Shown: positions 1 to 7,168, counted from the first letter of the stretch. The stretch: 17,832 nucleotides of DNA from Parabacteroides chongii (GCF_029581355.1 NZ_CP120851.1:1-17832), one strand, 5' to 3'. Numbers and translations: made by a program. The notes: generated by a model not told the origin, from the sequence alone.

Positions 1-774
1 CTCGTCCAAATACATCGGATCATCAAGAATACCACATTTCAACAGCCGTTGGATCAGGCTGTAGTTGAAGTCAAGGCCAACCACCCAACTTGTTTGGCTT
101 TTCCGGGAAACTATCCACTATTTCATATTCGGGGAAGACCAAGCCTTCTGCCATAGCTTGCTGTCTAAGCCGTATACCGTCCATAAAACCTTATTTTTGT
201 GTTTAAGAGATTCTATCTCGTCAATAATAGTCTGTTCTAAAATGGATTATCTTTATATGTAGAAATGAATGATACGTACGTGGATCCTTGTTTAGCTCAC
301 ACAGCCAATGTTCGTCTGAGAATGACGGATTGTAGTCTATAATAGAAAAATTAGTGGTACGCATGATGAGCTGCTGCCATTCCAAAATGATATTTCATTT
401 CCTTCGTTACAATACAGGATATTTCTCTTACGCCCTCTTATCTTCTGTTCGTCGTCGGTGAGAAGAATTCAATAAAGACTCATTAGGCAAAGTATATACC
501 ATTTCTGACTTGTTCATACACCGCCCATCCCACAATTTAAACTTATCCATCATTATCTCCTTGAAGTCTCTAAATACAGAACCTTTGAGTGCCGGCAACG
601 TCTTGCGGACAATAGCAAAAGAACATTTAGGATGCTGGATAACATAAGCCAGCAGGAAGATAAGTATGTTATAGGTCTTACTGCTTCGTGATGATCCTTG
701 AGCGAGACAATCTTATATCCGGCATCAAGAGCACCTTGCACTTTGGAGTATATTTTAGTCGTCTGTATCTTCAT
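1..774 (-). CDS. terL: Phage terminase large subunit (PBSX/Terminase_3 type), C-terminus beyond window, frameshifted
   Basis: This is the ATPase/nuclease motor that packages phage DNA into the prohead. Read leftward from the ATG at 774, it begins MKIQTTKIYSKVQGALDAGY and continues to VSLKG. After a one-base slip near 695 comes SSRSSKTYNILIF, which is the Walker A loop of this family. Further pieces in shifted frames include FAIVRKTLPALKGSVFRDF, IIDYNPSFSDEHWL, TYHFISTYKDNPFL, AMAEGLVFPEYEIVDSFPEK and VGLDFNYS followed by a DPTAV-like piece. The last two correspond to the start of the C-terminal RNase H-like nuclease (family pattern GLDFGYTNDPTAL). At least four frame changes are needed, yet the residues on each side match the family. 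The gene therefore looks hit by read errors rather than decayed. It overlaps the small-subunit gene by 20 bases, as is usual for terS-terL pairs. The nuclease C-terminus lies outside the window. Confidence 0.9.
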
Positions 775-1049
775 CTATTTGACTCCGTTTATCTATCACT
801 TCGATTTTGATATCCTGACCTATGGGATTACCATTGCTGGTTATATCCTTTTTTCCGGAGCATCAGCCCATCATCTTTGACAGACGGTCTAAAGCGTCTA
901 TCTTCGAGTACATTTTAACTTGAATCCTTTATCTGTACTTTTGACCGACTGAATAGCCAATTGAAACGAAACCGTCTATAAGCCTCAGACGCGTTTCCAC
1001 ATTCGAGGTAATAATTACAAAAGTTTTCTTGTTTTATAGTTAGAGGCAT
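755..1049 (-). CDS. terS: Phage terminase small subunit (Terminase_2-like), frameshifted and short
   Basis: This is the DNA-recognition subunit that starts packaging together with the large terminase. It begins at the ATG at 1049 with MPLTIKQENFCNYYLECGNA and then SEAYRR, the classic N-terminal helix-turn-helix of the terS family. After a frame change it ends with KMYSKIDALDRLSKMMG and then KKDITSNGNPIGQDIKIEV, also typical of the family C-terminus. Only about 98 codons separate start and stop, while family members usually have 140 to 180. The central segment (roughly 50 residues) therefore seems to be missing as well as the frame being broken. The stop lies inside the start of terL. The assignment is from recognised sequence; whether the deletion is real or an assembly artefact cannot be decided here. 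Confidence 0.85.
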
Positions 1050-1116
1050 ACCCTTGAGTTATAGTTTTACTCAAAGGTATTAATGCGTATCGAGGTGAGT
1101 AAATTGGATGATAGAT

Positions 1117-1149
1117 AAAACACGACATTAGAGTGATTGTCGTGTTTTT
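1117..1149. terminator. Bidirectional hairpin terminator between packaging genes
   Basis: A run of four A, the stem CACGACA, a 10-base loop, TGTCGTG and a T-run form a perfect 11-bp arm with an A tract on one side and a T tract on the other, so it could stop transcription in either direction. It lies at the 3' end of the leftward gene at 1148-1554 and upstream of terS. Confidence 0.65.
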
Positions 1150-1554
1150 ATAATCTTTCAACTATTTCTTTATATATATATTCAATGTCCTGCTTAAATT
1201 CATCATATATTTGACAATGAAATACTAAGTTCTTCAAATTATCGGACACGGCTGATTTTCCATGCAATCCCCATACTTCCCCAACCTTTTCTCTTAATCC
1301 ACTTTTCATTTTACCTCCAGCCAATGCCGAAGGAGAATATAACGAAAGGACAATATAGAGGAATTTTTTCTCTGAGTTACACTTTCCGGTCTAGGCGGGC
1401 AATCTCTTTTAGCGATAATTTCCGTGAACCACTTGTATAAAACAGGGATCATGTCTAAATCAGTCAACATTGGTTCTGTCAACTCTTTTTCTCTTTTCGA
1501 CAGATGAGCTATTTGCTCTCTTATCGATCTTATCTCTGCAATATCTTTAAACAT
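1148..1554 (-). CDS. Small phage protein upstream of terminase, unknown function, one frameshift
   Basis: The reading starts MFKDIAEIRSIREQIAHLSK (charged, likely coiled coil) and reaches PPRPESVTQRK. A six-A run near 1368 then breaks the frame. Adding one base restores FLYIVLSLYSPSALAGGKMK, then GLREKVGEVWGLHG, KNLVFHCQIYDEF and IEYIYKEIVERL, ending at the stop in 1148-1150. The whole protein would be about 135 residues. The second half (GLREKVGEVWGLHGKSAVSDN) looks like a helix-turn-helix. I recall similar proteins just upstream of terS in Bacteroidales prophages, so a role in late-gene control or packaging is possible. That role is inference; I cannot name the family. The apparent 82-residue version is an artefact of the broken A-run. 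Confidence 0.7.
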
Positions 1555-1771
1555 ACATAATTCTTAATTAAATTAATAATGAATTATGTAATATGAATTA
1601 TAAGTAATGGCTTTGCTAATATCTAATAGCACAAATGTACTATAAATATTGATATAAAGAAAGGAATAATGAATTTAGGTGATTATATACATAATTGTCT
1701 ATCTTTGCCCTATCAGTTCTTCCATTTTTAGGATACAATTTTGATTTTTGCGTGTAGTTTTGAGTGCAAAA

Positions 1772-1813
1772 CAAAATAAGCGCTGTAAATCAAATGATTA
1801 CAACGCTTATTGT
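1772..1813. repeat. Inverted repeat (hairpin) at the left side of the attP-like region
   Basis: ATAAGCGCTGTAA at 1776-1788 pairs with TTACAACGCTTAT at 1798-1810 with one mismatch, and the pairing extends outward over ACAA/TTGT with one bulged A. It could be a core-type integrase site pair or a terminator-like stem. Confidence 0.6.
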
Positions 1814-1838
1814 GGAGCTGGAGAGATCAGAATCTTTA

Positions 1839-1940
1839 TGATCACCAATAATCATACATAGTCACCAGCACTCAATATTAAAGAGTTAAATAAATCTATA
1901 TAGTCACATATAATCACAGATACTCATATGTAATCATATT
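1839..1940. promoter_or_regulatory. Two tandem sets of four 10-bp boxes (consensus TAnTCAyAnn) beside int
   Basis: Set A (1839-1878) reads TGATCACCAA, TAATCATACA, TAGTCACCAG, CACTCAATAT. Set B (1901-1940) reads TAGTCACATA, TAATCACAGA, TACTCATATG, TAATCATATT. Each box keeps a TCA core at the same position and repeats at exactly 10 bp, one helical turn, so a protein could coat one face of the DNA. Excisionases such as P2 Cox and lambda Xis bind tandem direct repeats with this kind of spacing next to the attachment site. Set B runs into the -7 box of the int promoter, so binding should also affect int transcription. The binding protein is unknown; the DUF3853 wHTH protein at 10234 is a candidate. 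Confidence 0.6.
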
Positions 1941-1945
1941 TTTGC
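1937..1945 (+). promoter_or_regulatory. Bacteroidota-type -7 box for the integrase gene
   Basis: TATTTTTGC matches TAnnTTTGY exactly and sits 40 bp before the int ATG. No clear TTTG at -33 is visible; in its place are the 10-bp boxes, so expression may depend on bound proteins. Confidence 0.45.
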
Positions 1946-1972
1946 GTGTAAATTTGCAGCGTTACACGCAAA
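1941..1972. repeat. 11-bp palindromic arms in the int leader, likely integrase arm sites
   Basis: TTTGCGTGTAA at 1941-1951 and its exact reverse complement TTACACGCAAA at 1962-1972 flank 10 bases. The left arm is also part of the direct repeat found at 1744-1756. Three copies of TTTGCGTGTA around the candidate core fit arm-type sites for an integrase with an N-terminal arm-binding domain. Confidence 0.55.
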
Positions 1973-1984
1973 TCTTATAATATC

Positions 1985-3157
1985 ATGATAAAAAGGAGTA
2001 TTACATTCGAATTAGAAAAAAAGGAAAAGGACGGAGTCCTGATAGTAAAGAATGTCCCCATCCGATGCTGTGTCACTTTTAACAGACAAAGGATCATTAT
2101 GTCAACTGGTCACCGAATTGATGCATCTAAGTTTATCATATTCAGAGAGTTTGAGATAGCCGGCCGAAATGCCCACGGTTGAACAAATTAAAGACAAATA
2201 TAAAATAGCATCCGGAAAAGTTAAAATAGAAACACCGGAAAAGGTCAGTTTCTTTGATCGATACAAAGAATTTATAGATACAACCGGGAGACAGAATGCA
2301 TGGAGCACCAGTTCTTATTATAAGCATAACTCTGTCAAACACCTGCTGGAACAATATAACCCCCACTTGACATTTGAAGAGTTAACGGACGAAGAGCTGC
2401 AAAATATCCTGGACTTTATGCGCGATAAAGAGGCATACGCAATACCACACTCAACAAATACCTCAGATTTATAAAACAGTTTTTGTTATGGGCGGATCTA
2501 AAAGGTTATCTGACTAATCAGTCCTATAAACGGTATAAGCCCAAACTGAAGGGTGCTAATTTTGATTTAAAAAAAGTGATATATTTAGACTGGGAAGAGC
2601 TTATGAATTTATATATGATGGAAATATCAAATACGGACTAGCCCAAGTAAGAGACGTATTTTGCTTTTGCTGTTTTACGGGATTAAGATACTCGGATGTT
2701 TACAACTTAAAAAAACAGACATCAAAGATACCAAAATAGATATTGTAACCATAAAGGACGTTGATAATATAAACATTGAATTGAACAAATATAGCCGGGC
2801 AATACTGGATAAATATAAAGACTTAGATATTAAAAAGGGCAAGGCGCTCCCGGTTATTAGCAATCAAAATTATAATGACTACTTGAAAGAGCTAGGCCAG
2901 CTCGCTGAAATGAATGAAGAAATGACTGAAGTATGGTATGTTGGTAGTAAACGAATGGAACGTACAGTAAAAAAATGGGAGGTGCTGACTACCCATGTTG
3001 CAAGAAAGACCTTTGTCGTTAATGCACTCACACTCGGCATATCTCCCAGGTAATTATGAGGTGGACCGGGCATAATGACATAAAAGCGATGAAGCCCTAC
3101 ACTAAGATTGTCGACAAATTAAAAGAACAGGAAATGAAGAAGTTTGACGAGATGTGA
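1985..3157 (+). CDS. int: Tyrosine recombinase integrase with arm-binding domain, frameshifted
   Basis: This enzyme inserts and excises the phage genome at att sites. The ATG at 1985 opens an arm-binding domain (ITFELEKKEKDGVLIVKN). A core-binding SAM-like domain (MPTVEQIKDKYKIA, SYYKHNSVKHLLEQYNPHL) and the catalytic domain follow. Catalytic residues can be read: R in FTGLRYSDV, HxxR in THVARKTF, H in RWTGHND and the nucleophile Y in MKPYTKIVD. It ends at TGA 3155-3157. Frame changes are needed near 2165, 2440, 2615 and 3045; the last is one missing C in a C-run (SPR instead of SPQVIMRW). The arm domain also looks about 30 residues shorter than usual after RIDASK. The attP-like region is immediately upstream and a terminator follows. 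The family is certain; activity of this copy depends on whether the indels are real. Confidence 0.92.
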
Positions 3158-3166
3158 TCGTAATAG

Positions 3167-3198
3167 AAAAAAAAGCCGGATGTTACTCCGGCTTTTTA
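3167..3198. terminator. Strong bidirectional terminator between int and the next leftward gene
   Basis: AAAAAGCCGGA, a six-base loop and TCCGGCTTTTT form a perfect 11-bp stem with A and T tracts at the two ends. It follows the int stop by 10 bases and also covers the last codons of the convergent gene at 3183-3853. Confidence 0.85.
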
Positions 3199-3853
3199 TT
3201 TGATGGATTATGTTTGTCTACTTCTTCTACAAGAATGTTATGTTCTGAAAAATATTTATCTCTCGCAAGGACAGCTATAACTTTCATATAAGGAACGATA
3301 TTCACGCCCGTATTATAAGCGTCTATTTTTATTTTGTCAATTTCGTCTGATTGTAAAAATTTTTCAGGATAAACAACAGCTTGCTGAATTAAAAATTCCT
3401 GTATATCATATGGATTTTTAGAGCTTGCGTTATCTTCTATAAACGAATTGATACGTTCCCAATTCCTTTCAAACATCTTGTCCACCTCTAATCTTTCTAT
3501 CATATTTCTGCCAGCAATAGTTATAGATAGGGGGCTATGAGATTTTGTGTAAGGATCAATTATAAACTTATTATCTTTTTGTATAGACTGAGCAAGTGAA
3601 TCTATACTTTTTTGCATAAATTGAAGCGATGTCTCTATACGAGTTATAGCTTTGGACGTTTCATTATGCTTTTCTGAATGCAGTGTTATTTTTTCTTTGT
3701 TCTCTTGGCAAGGCAAATTCTCCATGCTTTTGACTCTTTCGTATATTCCTCTACACCACCAAACAAGAAATATCAAGCATCCAACGGAAGGACGCCTATA
3801 AAGAACGCCAAGCCTAAATGCTCTATTATTATATCTATAAACTTGTCTTCCAT
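3183..3853 (-). CDS. Membrane-anchored coiled-coil protein, unknown function, one frameshift near the start
   Basis: The ATG at 3853 gives MEDKFIDIIIEHLGLAFFIG then VLPL. After a one-base slip near 3780 it continues as GCLIFLVWWCRGIYERVKSM. This makes an N-terminal transmembrane helix of about 20 residues (positions about 14 to 35) followed by basic residues. Residues about 50 to 100 are heptad-like (ITRIETSLQFMQKSIDSLAQ), suggesting a coiled coil. The rest is a helical soluble domain ending VEEVDKHNPSNKKPE. The full protein is about 223 residues. It is transcribed opposite int and sits between int and the toxin-antitoxin pair, a usual place for lysogenic cargo, so a role in host protection is possible but unproven. 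I do not recognise the family. Confidence 0.65.
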
Positions 3854-4053
3854 AATATTTCTTGTCTATAATAAAACAGCCTATAAAACAAAAAAGTTCT
3901 ACAAGCTGTCAAATATCTATATAACGAAGCCTCTATCAGGGCTGTTTACCTGACGAGCCGCTTTAATATCCTTTCACGATGCAAAAGTCGTTCTTCTGTT
4001 TGAGATTTGCAAGAACTTTAACATTATATCCTCATGTTTTATGGCATATTAGG

Positions 4054-4078
4054 TTTCCATATAAGCAATATATGGAAA
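4054..4078. promoter_or_regulatory. Perfect 10-bp inverted repeat, candidate operator
   Basis: TTTCCATATA at 4054-4063 and TATATGGAAA at 4069-4078 are exact reverse complements separated by AGCAA. It lies 27 bp upstream of the -7 box at 4105. A related half site (AATATATGGAAAT) precedes the gene at 14386. It could be a repressor site or a transcript hairpin. Confidence 0.45.
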
Positions 4079-4104
4079 TGCAAGCTTATGTTGTCCATTA
4101 TTGT

Positions 4105-4113
4105 TATCTTTGC
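4105..4113 (+). promoter_or_regulatory. Bacteroidota-type -7 box for the gene at 4133
   Basis: TATCTTTGC matches TAnnTTTGY exactly, 20 bp before the chosen ATG. No convincing TTTG is seen about 20 bp upstream. Confidence 0.5.
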
Positions 4114-4132
4114 GGCTCAAAGAAGACATACA

Positions 4133-4363
4133 ATGAATGAAGAATTAAAAAGGTTAATAGCCTGGTTTGAGGCTTATCAAGTAACATTCAACGAACTAAC
4201 ATTAAGCGAGTACGAGCATATATTCGACTTGCGCACTTATATCGAAGTGTACGTAAACTCAGTCAAGAGGAACTATGATAACCCTACGTTTTCAAGCGAC
4301 ATAGACAAGCTTAAGAGGCTAAAGAAGGTGCTGGAGGAAAGGGATAATTTGATAAAAATATAA
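4133..4363 (+). CDS. Small hypothetical protein, 76 residues
   Basis: The reading MNEELKRLIAWFEAYQVTFN runs uninterrupted to EERDNLIKI. I chose the ATG at 4133 instead of the in-frame ATG at 4034 because the -7 box at 4105-4113 would place the transcript start after 4034. The protein is charged and mostly helical (LKRLKKVLEERDNL at the end) with no signal peptide or membrane segment. It stands alone, flanked by a palindrome upstream and the convergent toxin gene downstream. I do not recognise it; a small DNA-binding or accessory cargo protein is possible but not shown. Confidence 0.6.
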   Translation: MNEELKRLIAWFEAYQVTFNELTLSEYEHIFDLRTYIEVYVNSVKRNYDNPTFSSDIDKLKRLKKVLEERDNLIKI

Positions 4364-4390
4364 ATGCTATATTTCATGCCCATCAAACAA

Positions 4391-4417
4391 AAAGCCCTGC
4401 AGCCCTGGCTCTTGCTC
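4391..4417 (-). terminator. Hairpin terminator after the toxin gene
   Basis: On the minus strand GAGCC, about ten bases and GGCTT are followed by a T-rich tract. The layout copies the terminator after the lipoprotein gene at 5067-5090. It lies just past the likely toxin stop. Confidence 0.45.
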
Positions 4418-4430
4418 TCCTTGTCTACCT

Positions 4431-4709
4431 CTACCTTTTTCCCGAACAACTCAGAATGGCTTCCAATCCTTACAATCTCCACTATGTCCGACACTGCGTC
4501 TATCAAATCAGAAGAAAGTCGTTCCCGACATGGCACTCCATGCAATTCTTGTAATTACCTATGAGCTCATGGGGCTTGTACTTGCTTGGAATGGGTTCCC
4601 CTCTCTCCAGCTTGTTCAAGACATTAAACAAGGCTTCCATCAGCTTGATGTTGCTGCGGTACTTCTTCAAGTCTTTCTTTGCCTTCGTACTGTAATGGAT
4701 TGTTTTCAT
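4431..4709 (-). CDS. YafQ-family (RelE superfamily) mRNA interferase toxin, frameshifted
   Basis: This is a ribosome-dependent endoribonuclease toxin of a type II toxin-antitoxin module. It starts MKTIHYSTKAKKDLKKYRSN, as expected for the fold, followed by KPHEL, MECHVGNDFLLI and, after a one-base loss near 4510 (TGGATA now TGATA), DAVSDIVEIVRIGSHSELFG. The family's catalytic histidines and aspartate can be placed in KPHEL, ECHV, ND and GSHSELF, so the active site is intact once the frame is restored. I place the stop near 4431 because a terminator follows directly. The literal frame after the slip runs on to 4273 with an unlikely hydrophobic tail. The ATG overlaps the antitoxin stop (ATGA), so the pair is translationally coupled. 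Confidence 0.85.
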
Positions 4710-4960
4710 TCTATCTCGTTCAATGATTTCATGAAGGCTTTAAAGCTGCTTGCGTCTATCGTCCCGGCAAATTTGCCCGAACGAGCCTCTTCTATCGCCG
4801 CTATCGTTTCCTCATTTGGCTCAGAGTATACAGCGTCCATCAAGGTACTCTCTACGAAATTATTCAAGCTCCTGTTTGCTTTCTTGGCTTGTTCCTGCAA
4901 GACCTGTAACAAGTCTTCACGCAAACGAAACGAAGTTTGTTTTCTTATTACTGCGTCCAT
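4706..4960 (-). CDS. Ribbon-helix-helix antitoxin of the YafQ-type module
   Basis: This 84-residue protein neutralises the toxin encoded just downstream and probably represses the shared promoter. The N-terminus MDAVIRKQTSFRLREDLLQV with LQEQAKKANRSLNNFVEST is a ribbon-helix-helix DNA-binding fold: a beta strand with TSFRL, then two helices. The C-terminus (ETIAAIEEARSGKFAGTIDA, SSFKAFMKSLNEIE) matches the toxin-binding tail seen in such antitoxins, including the SGK..GT..SSFKAFMKSL pattern. It is complete without a frame break. The stop TGA overlaps the toxin ATG. A good promoter and an inverted repeat lie immediately upstream, consistent with autoregulation. Confidence 0.87.
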   Translation of the reverse strand: MDAVIRKQTSFRLREDLLQVLQEQAKKANRSLNNFVESTLMDAVYSEPNEETIAAIEEARSGKFAGTIDASSFKAFMKSLNEIE

Positions 4961-5017
4961 ATTACTTCTGTATTATATTGTATCACAAAAGTAATGCATT
5001 GTATGCTGAAAACAAAC
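4961..5017 (-). promoter_or_regulatory. Promoter and likely operator of the toxin-antitoxin operon
   Basis: On the minus strand a TTTG (-33, 5014-5017), a 20-bp spacer and TACTTTTGT (-7, 4985-4993) match the Bacteroidota promoter, about 25 bp before the antitoxin ATG. ATTACTT (4961-4967) and AAGTAAT (4989-4995) form an inverted repeat overlapping the -7 box, a likely site for antitoxin binding. Confidence 0.65.
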
Positions 5018-5066
5018 TTTTTTGCTTTTTTTCTTTCTAGTTCAGAAACCTGCGGAGTACGGGCAC

Positions 5067-5090
5067 AAAAAAGCCCGGCTTCCCGGGCTC
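5067..5090 (-). terminator. Terminator after the Ig-like lipoprotein gene
   Basis: AGCCCGG, loop CTTC and CCGGGCT form a perfect 7-bp GC stem. On the minus strand it is followed by a run of six T, directly after the stop codon at 5094-5096. Confidence 0.85.
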
Positions 5091-5093
5091 TTG

Positions 5094-6261
5094 CTACATC
5101 TGATAGGTTGCTTCGTAGGTTTTGCCATCGCAGGTGTATTTCCAAACGAAAAGAGGCTTGTATATTCGGCTAAACTCTAAATTGTATAAAAGAGGCTTTT
5201 TATACTCAACAAATCCACAGTCTTTGTCTTGATATACAACTTTATTCGTCCTTGTGTCATACATTGTAAACTCAGAAACTTCTACGACTTTATTGCTGTT
5301 ATTGTAGAATGCAGCTGTGACATCTCCCGTTGTATATCCATTGATAGAGGTTGAAGACCCGTATACGCTTGCTCTAATCAAATCCTCTATTGGTCTTTCA
5401 ATAACTGTAACCTTGCATTCTGCTTTTAGGTTATTGTCAGAAGACACAACCCATATACTACATGTTCCAGGGTTGAACGTTTCTATATTTCCTTCTTGAT
5501 CAACAGTGGCAATAGCTTCATTGGAAGACGACCATACAACATCTTTATTTGATGCATTCTCAGGCTTAAAGATAGGGATAAGAGTAAATTTTTCTCCCTG
5601 TTTTACCCTTTTCTCTTTCTCACTGAGAAATAGTTCTTCCAATTTAATTGGTAACACTATTATTTTACAGGAAGCATAGATGGATGAATTACTTTTAGCT
5701 GACACTTTTATTGTAACTTCTCCTTCTTTTAAAGCTGTAATAGATGCTTTTTTATCGAATATATCATCTTTTTTTATAGCTGCTATTTGAGGATTGCTAG
5801 ATTCCCACACAATCTCGTCATCAGTTGCATAATCGGGAATCAATTTTGCAGTAAGCGAAATAGCGTCTCCTATTTTTAATGTTGATTCTGTGTGATTAAG
5901 TTCTATTGATTGAGCTTGTCCAGCTTCTACCGTCACAAGACATTCTGATTTAATATATTCTCCTGTTCCTTTCCACGAATCTTTAACTTCTACAAGAACC
6001 AATACATTCCCTGGTTTTAATGCTGTAAATTTCCCATTATTGTCAATTTTGCCAACACCTTTATTAGAACCGAGATACCATTCATATTCGAACTGGGACA
6101 TCTCCCGGTGTCGTAGATACTTTAAAAGTATACTCTTCCCCAACTTTCAAAGTAAGTTTTGTTTTGTCTAGTTTAATAGCGGTAAGCCTTACCTCTTCTT
6201 CTTCATTTTTTGCAGGGCAAACAATGACCATAATCATTATGGTCAACAAGAATCTAGTCAT
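5094..6261 (-). CDS. Lipoprotein with three Big_2 (bacterial Ig-like) domains, one frameshift
   Basis: The ATG at 6261 gives MTRFLLTIMIMVIVCPAKNE followed by more Glu, a lipoprotein signal with a Cys then acidic residues. This resembles the Bacteroidota surface-export signal (Lys/Gln plus acidic residues after the Cys). Three Big_2 domains follow: KLTLKVGEEYTF to KSECLVTV, STLKIGDAISLTAKL to SCKIIV, and KRVKQGEKFTLIP to ECKVTV. Each has the LKVG start, the WSSSN-type turn and the ITALKPG/EGEVTI end. A C-terminal beta-rich domain (about 100 residues) closes with KYTCDGKTYEATYQM. A slip near 6100 (GDVP to SQFEYEWYLG) splits domain 1. The protein likely sits on the cell surface of the lysogen and may alter adhesion or phage adsorption, which is inference. 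It has its own promoter and terminator. Confidence 0.8.
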
Positions 6262-6289
6262 ATCAATATAATTAATAGGTTAATATGAC

Positions 6290-6320
6290 GCAAAATTAGA
6301 TAAAACGATACCTAGCCCAA
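6290..6320 (-). promoter_or_regulatory. Promoter for the Ig-like lipoprotein gene
   Basis: On the minus strand TAATTTTGC (6290-6298) is an exact TAnnTTTGY -7 box 28 bp before the ATG. A TTG at 6318-6320 is 19 bp further upstream and could be the -33 element. This overlaps the end of the XRE gene, so the lipoprotein can be expressed on its own. Confidence 0.5.
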
Positions 6321-6602
6321 GCTATTCAACAAATTTTCTATATCTGAACGTGATTTTATTTCATAAATAGTTCCTTTTGCCTTAATGAAGCCGGAAATTT
6401 CGCTTTCTCCGGGGGATTCGGTGAACAGTTCCCATACTTCAACATTTAATAAATTTGCAATTTCTTGCAGTCGCTTCAAAGAAGGATTACCACTTTCTCC
6501 AATGGCTTTATACAATCCGACTTCTGTCATACCTAATTCTGTTGCCAAATCCCTTCCGGTTCGACCTTGCATCTTCAATATTTCCTTAACTCTCAGTTTA
6601 TA
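6312..6602 (-). CDS. XRE-family helix-turn-helix regulator, 96 residues
   Basis: A complete small transcription regulator. MYKLRVKEILKMQGRTGRDL then ATELGMTEVGLYKAI and PSLKRLQEIANLLNVEVWEL form the five-helix XRE/HTH_3 DNA-binding domain (residues about 4 to 62). The recognition helix lies around MTEVGLYKAIGESG. The C-terminal part GFIKAKGTIYEIKSRSDIEN is a short tail common in Bacteroidales phage and island regulators. I chose the second ATG (6602) over 6626 because the domain begins there. It is the leftmost gene of the control region. It may regulate the lipoprotein or the lysogeny decision, but its target is not visible. Confidence 0.82.
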   Translation of the reverse strand, partial: YKLRVKEILKMQGRTGRDLATELGMTEVGLYKAIGESGNPSLKRLQEIANLLNVEVWELFTESPGESEISGFIKAKGTIYEIKSRSDIENLLNSLG

Positions 6603-7020
6603 CATAATATTAAACCAGTAATACATAATTCATATGATAATTGATAGATTAAAATGGGCTAACAGTTAAATAGTCCTTTTATTGCTAAATGCCCACAACA
6701 CAAGTAAACTTACTTTATATTAAAATACAGTTTATTGTGTATGTGATAGTGTCTAGTTAACAAATTTCAATTTATTGTCATCTAGCCTATTAGATAGTAT
6801 TTAACTATTTAGGTATTGAAAACAAGTAGCTTGAAGCAATAAAAGGTCTCATAATCAAACAATTCTGAAGTTGATTTTATGCTTAGAACTGGATAACAAA
6901 ATAAGAGAGGCTATTGTTCTATTTATGCCTCAATAGTATTAATAGATTGGCGTATAAAAAACACACCGGAGTGTCATTATTGCTATCCTTTATCATAAAA
7001 CAACAAAAAGAAGAAAATTA
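6603..7020. other. Intergenic region, AT-rich, with weak structure
   Basis: No gene is seen in either direction. It holds a dyad ATAGT/ACTAT around 6796-6810, a possible small pseudoknot (GAGGC 6907-6911 with GCCTC 6927-6931; TATT 6912-6915 with AATA 6932-6935), and a 4-bp hairpin at 6963-6974 followed on the minus strand by six T, which could end leftward transcripts. Confidence 0.4.
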
Positions 7021-7140
7021 TGGACCGAATAGAAGTGGATCTACGCCTAGCCACCTGATGGCGGGCTAATACCAATTAAATACCGGCTGAAACCAGCCAA
7101 CCGGAGGTGCGTTAAAATTCCGCACAGCCATTATTATGCG
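7021..7140 (+). ncRNA. Structured leader RNA upstream of the S24 domain gene
   Basis: Successive stems can be drawn: GCC/GGC around ACCTGAT (7050-7062), GGCTG-AAAC-CAGCC (7085-7098), then GTGCG with CGCAC (7108-7126). They are followed by about 40 AT-rich bases and the ATG at 7169. The segment CCGGAGGTGCG resembles leader elements further right (see findings). It may be a regulatory 5' UTR; no known riboswitch class is recognised. Confidence 0.45.
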
Positions 7141-7168
7141 ATTTTTATAACTATAATTTATTTTACAC

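Larger units (their letters stand above)
1555..1984. other. Non-coding attP-like region upstream of the integrase gene
   Basis: No credible gene lies here. Directly visible are a 13-bp direct repeat ATTTTTGCGTGTA at 1744-1756 and 1938-1950, a long inverted repeat at 1772-1813, two groups of four 10-bp boxes (1839-1878 and 1901-1940), and a palindrome at 1941-1972. Just after the inverted repeat is TGTGGAGCTGGAGAGATCAG (from 1811), which resembles the reverse complement of a tRNA 3' end and could be the crossover core. Together with the adjacent integrase this is the expected make-up of a phage attachment site. The identity of the core is a guess. The 1560-1740 part is AT-rich; it contains a TATCTTTGC promoter-like -7 box (1700-1708) with no gene after it. 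Confidence 0.6.
3854..4132. other. Intergenic region with divergent control signals
   Basis: No gene is seen. It contains a small hairpin TCAGG/CCTGA (3936-3953) and a perfect 10-bp palindrome (4054-4078), listed separately. A GACTTTTGC sequence on the minus strand (around 3980) is one base from a -7 box and could serve the leftward gene ending at 3183. Confidence 0.4.

Noticed and set aside
4034..4132. Longer start for the gene at 4133
   Set aside because: The extension includes the 10-bp palindrome and the -7 box, which argue that it is untranslated control sequence.
6226..6244. Palindrome GACCATAATCATTATGGTC as an operator
   Set aside because: It lies inside the signal-peptide codons of the lipoprotein gene and is explained by the coding of Thr-Ile-Met-Ile-Met-Val.
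6449..6457. TAAATTTGC as a plus-strand promoter
   Set aside because: It is inside the coding sequence of the leftward XRE gene, and no rightward gene follows for 700 bases.
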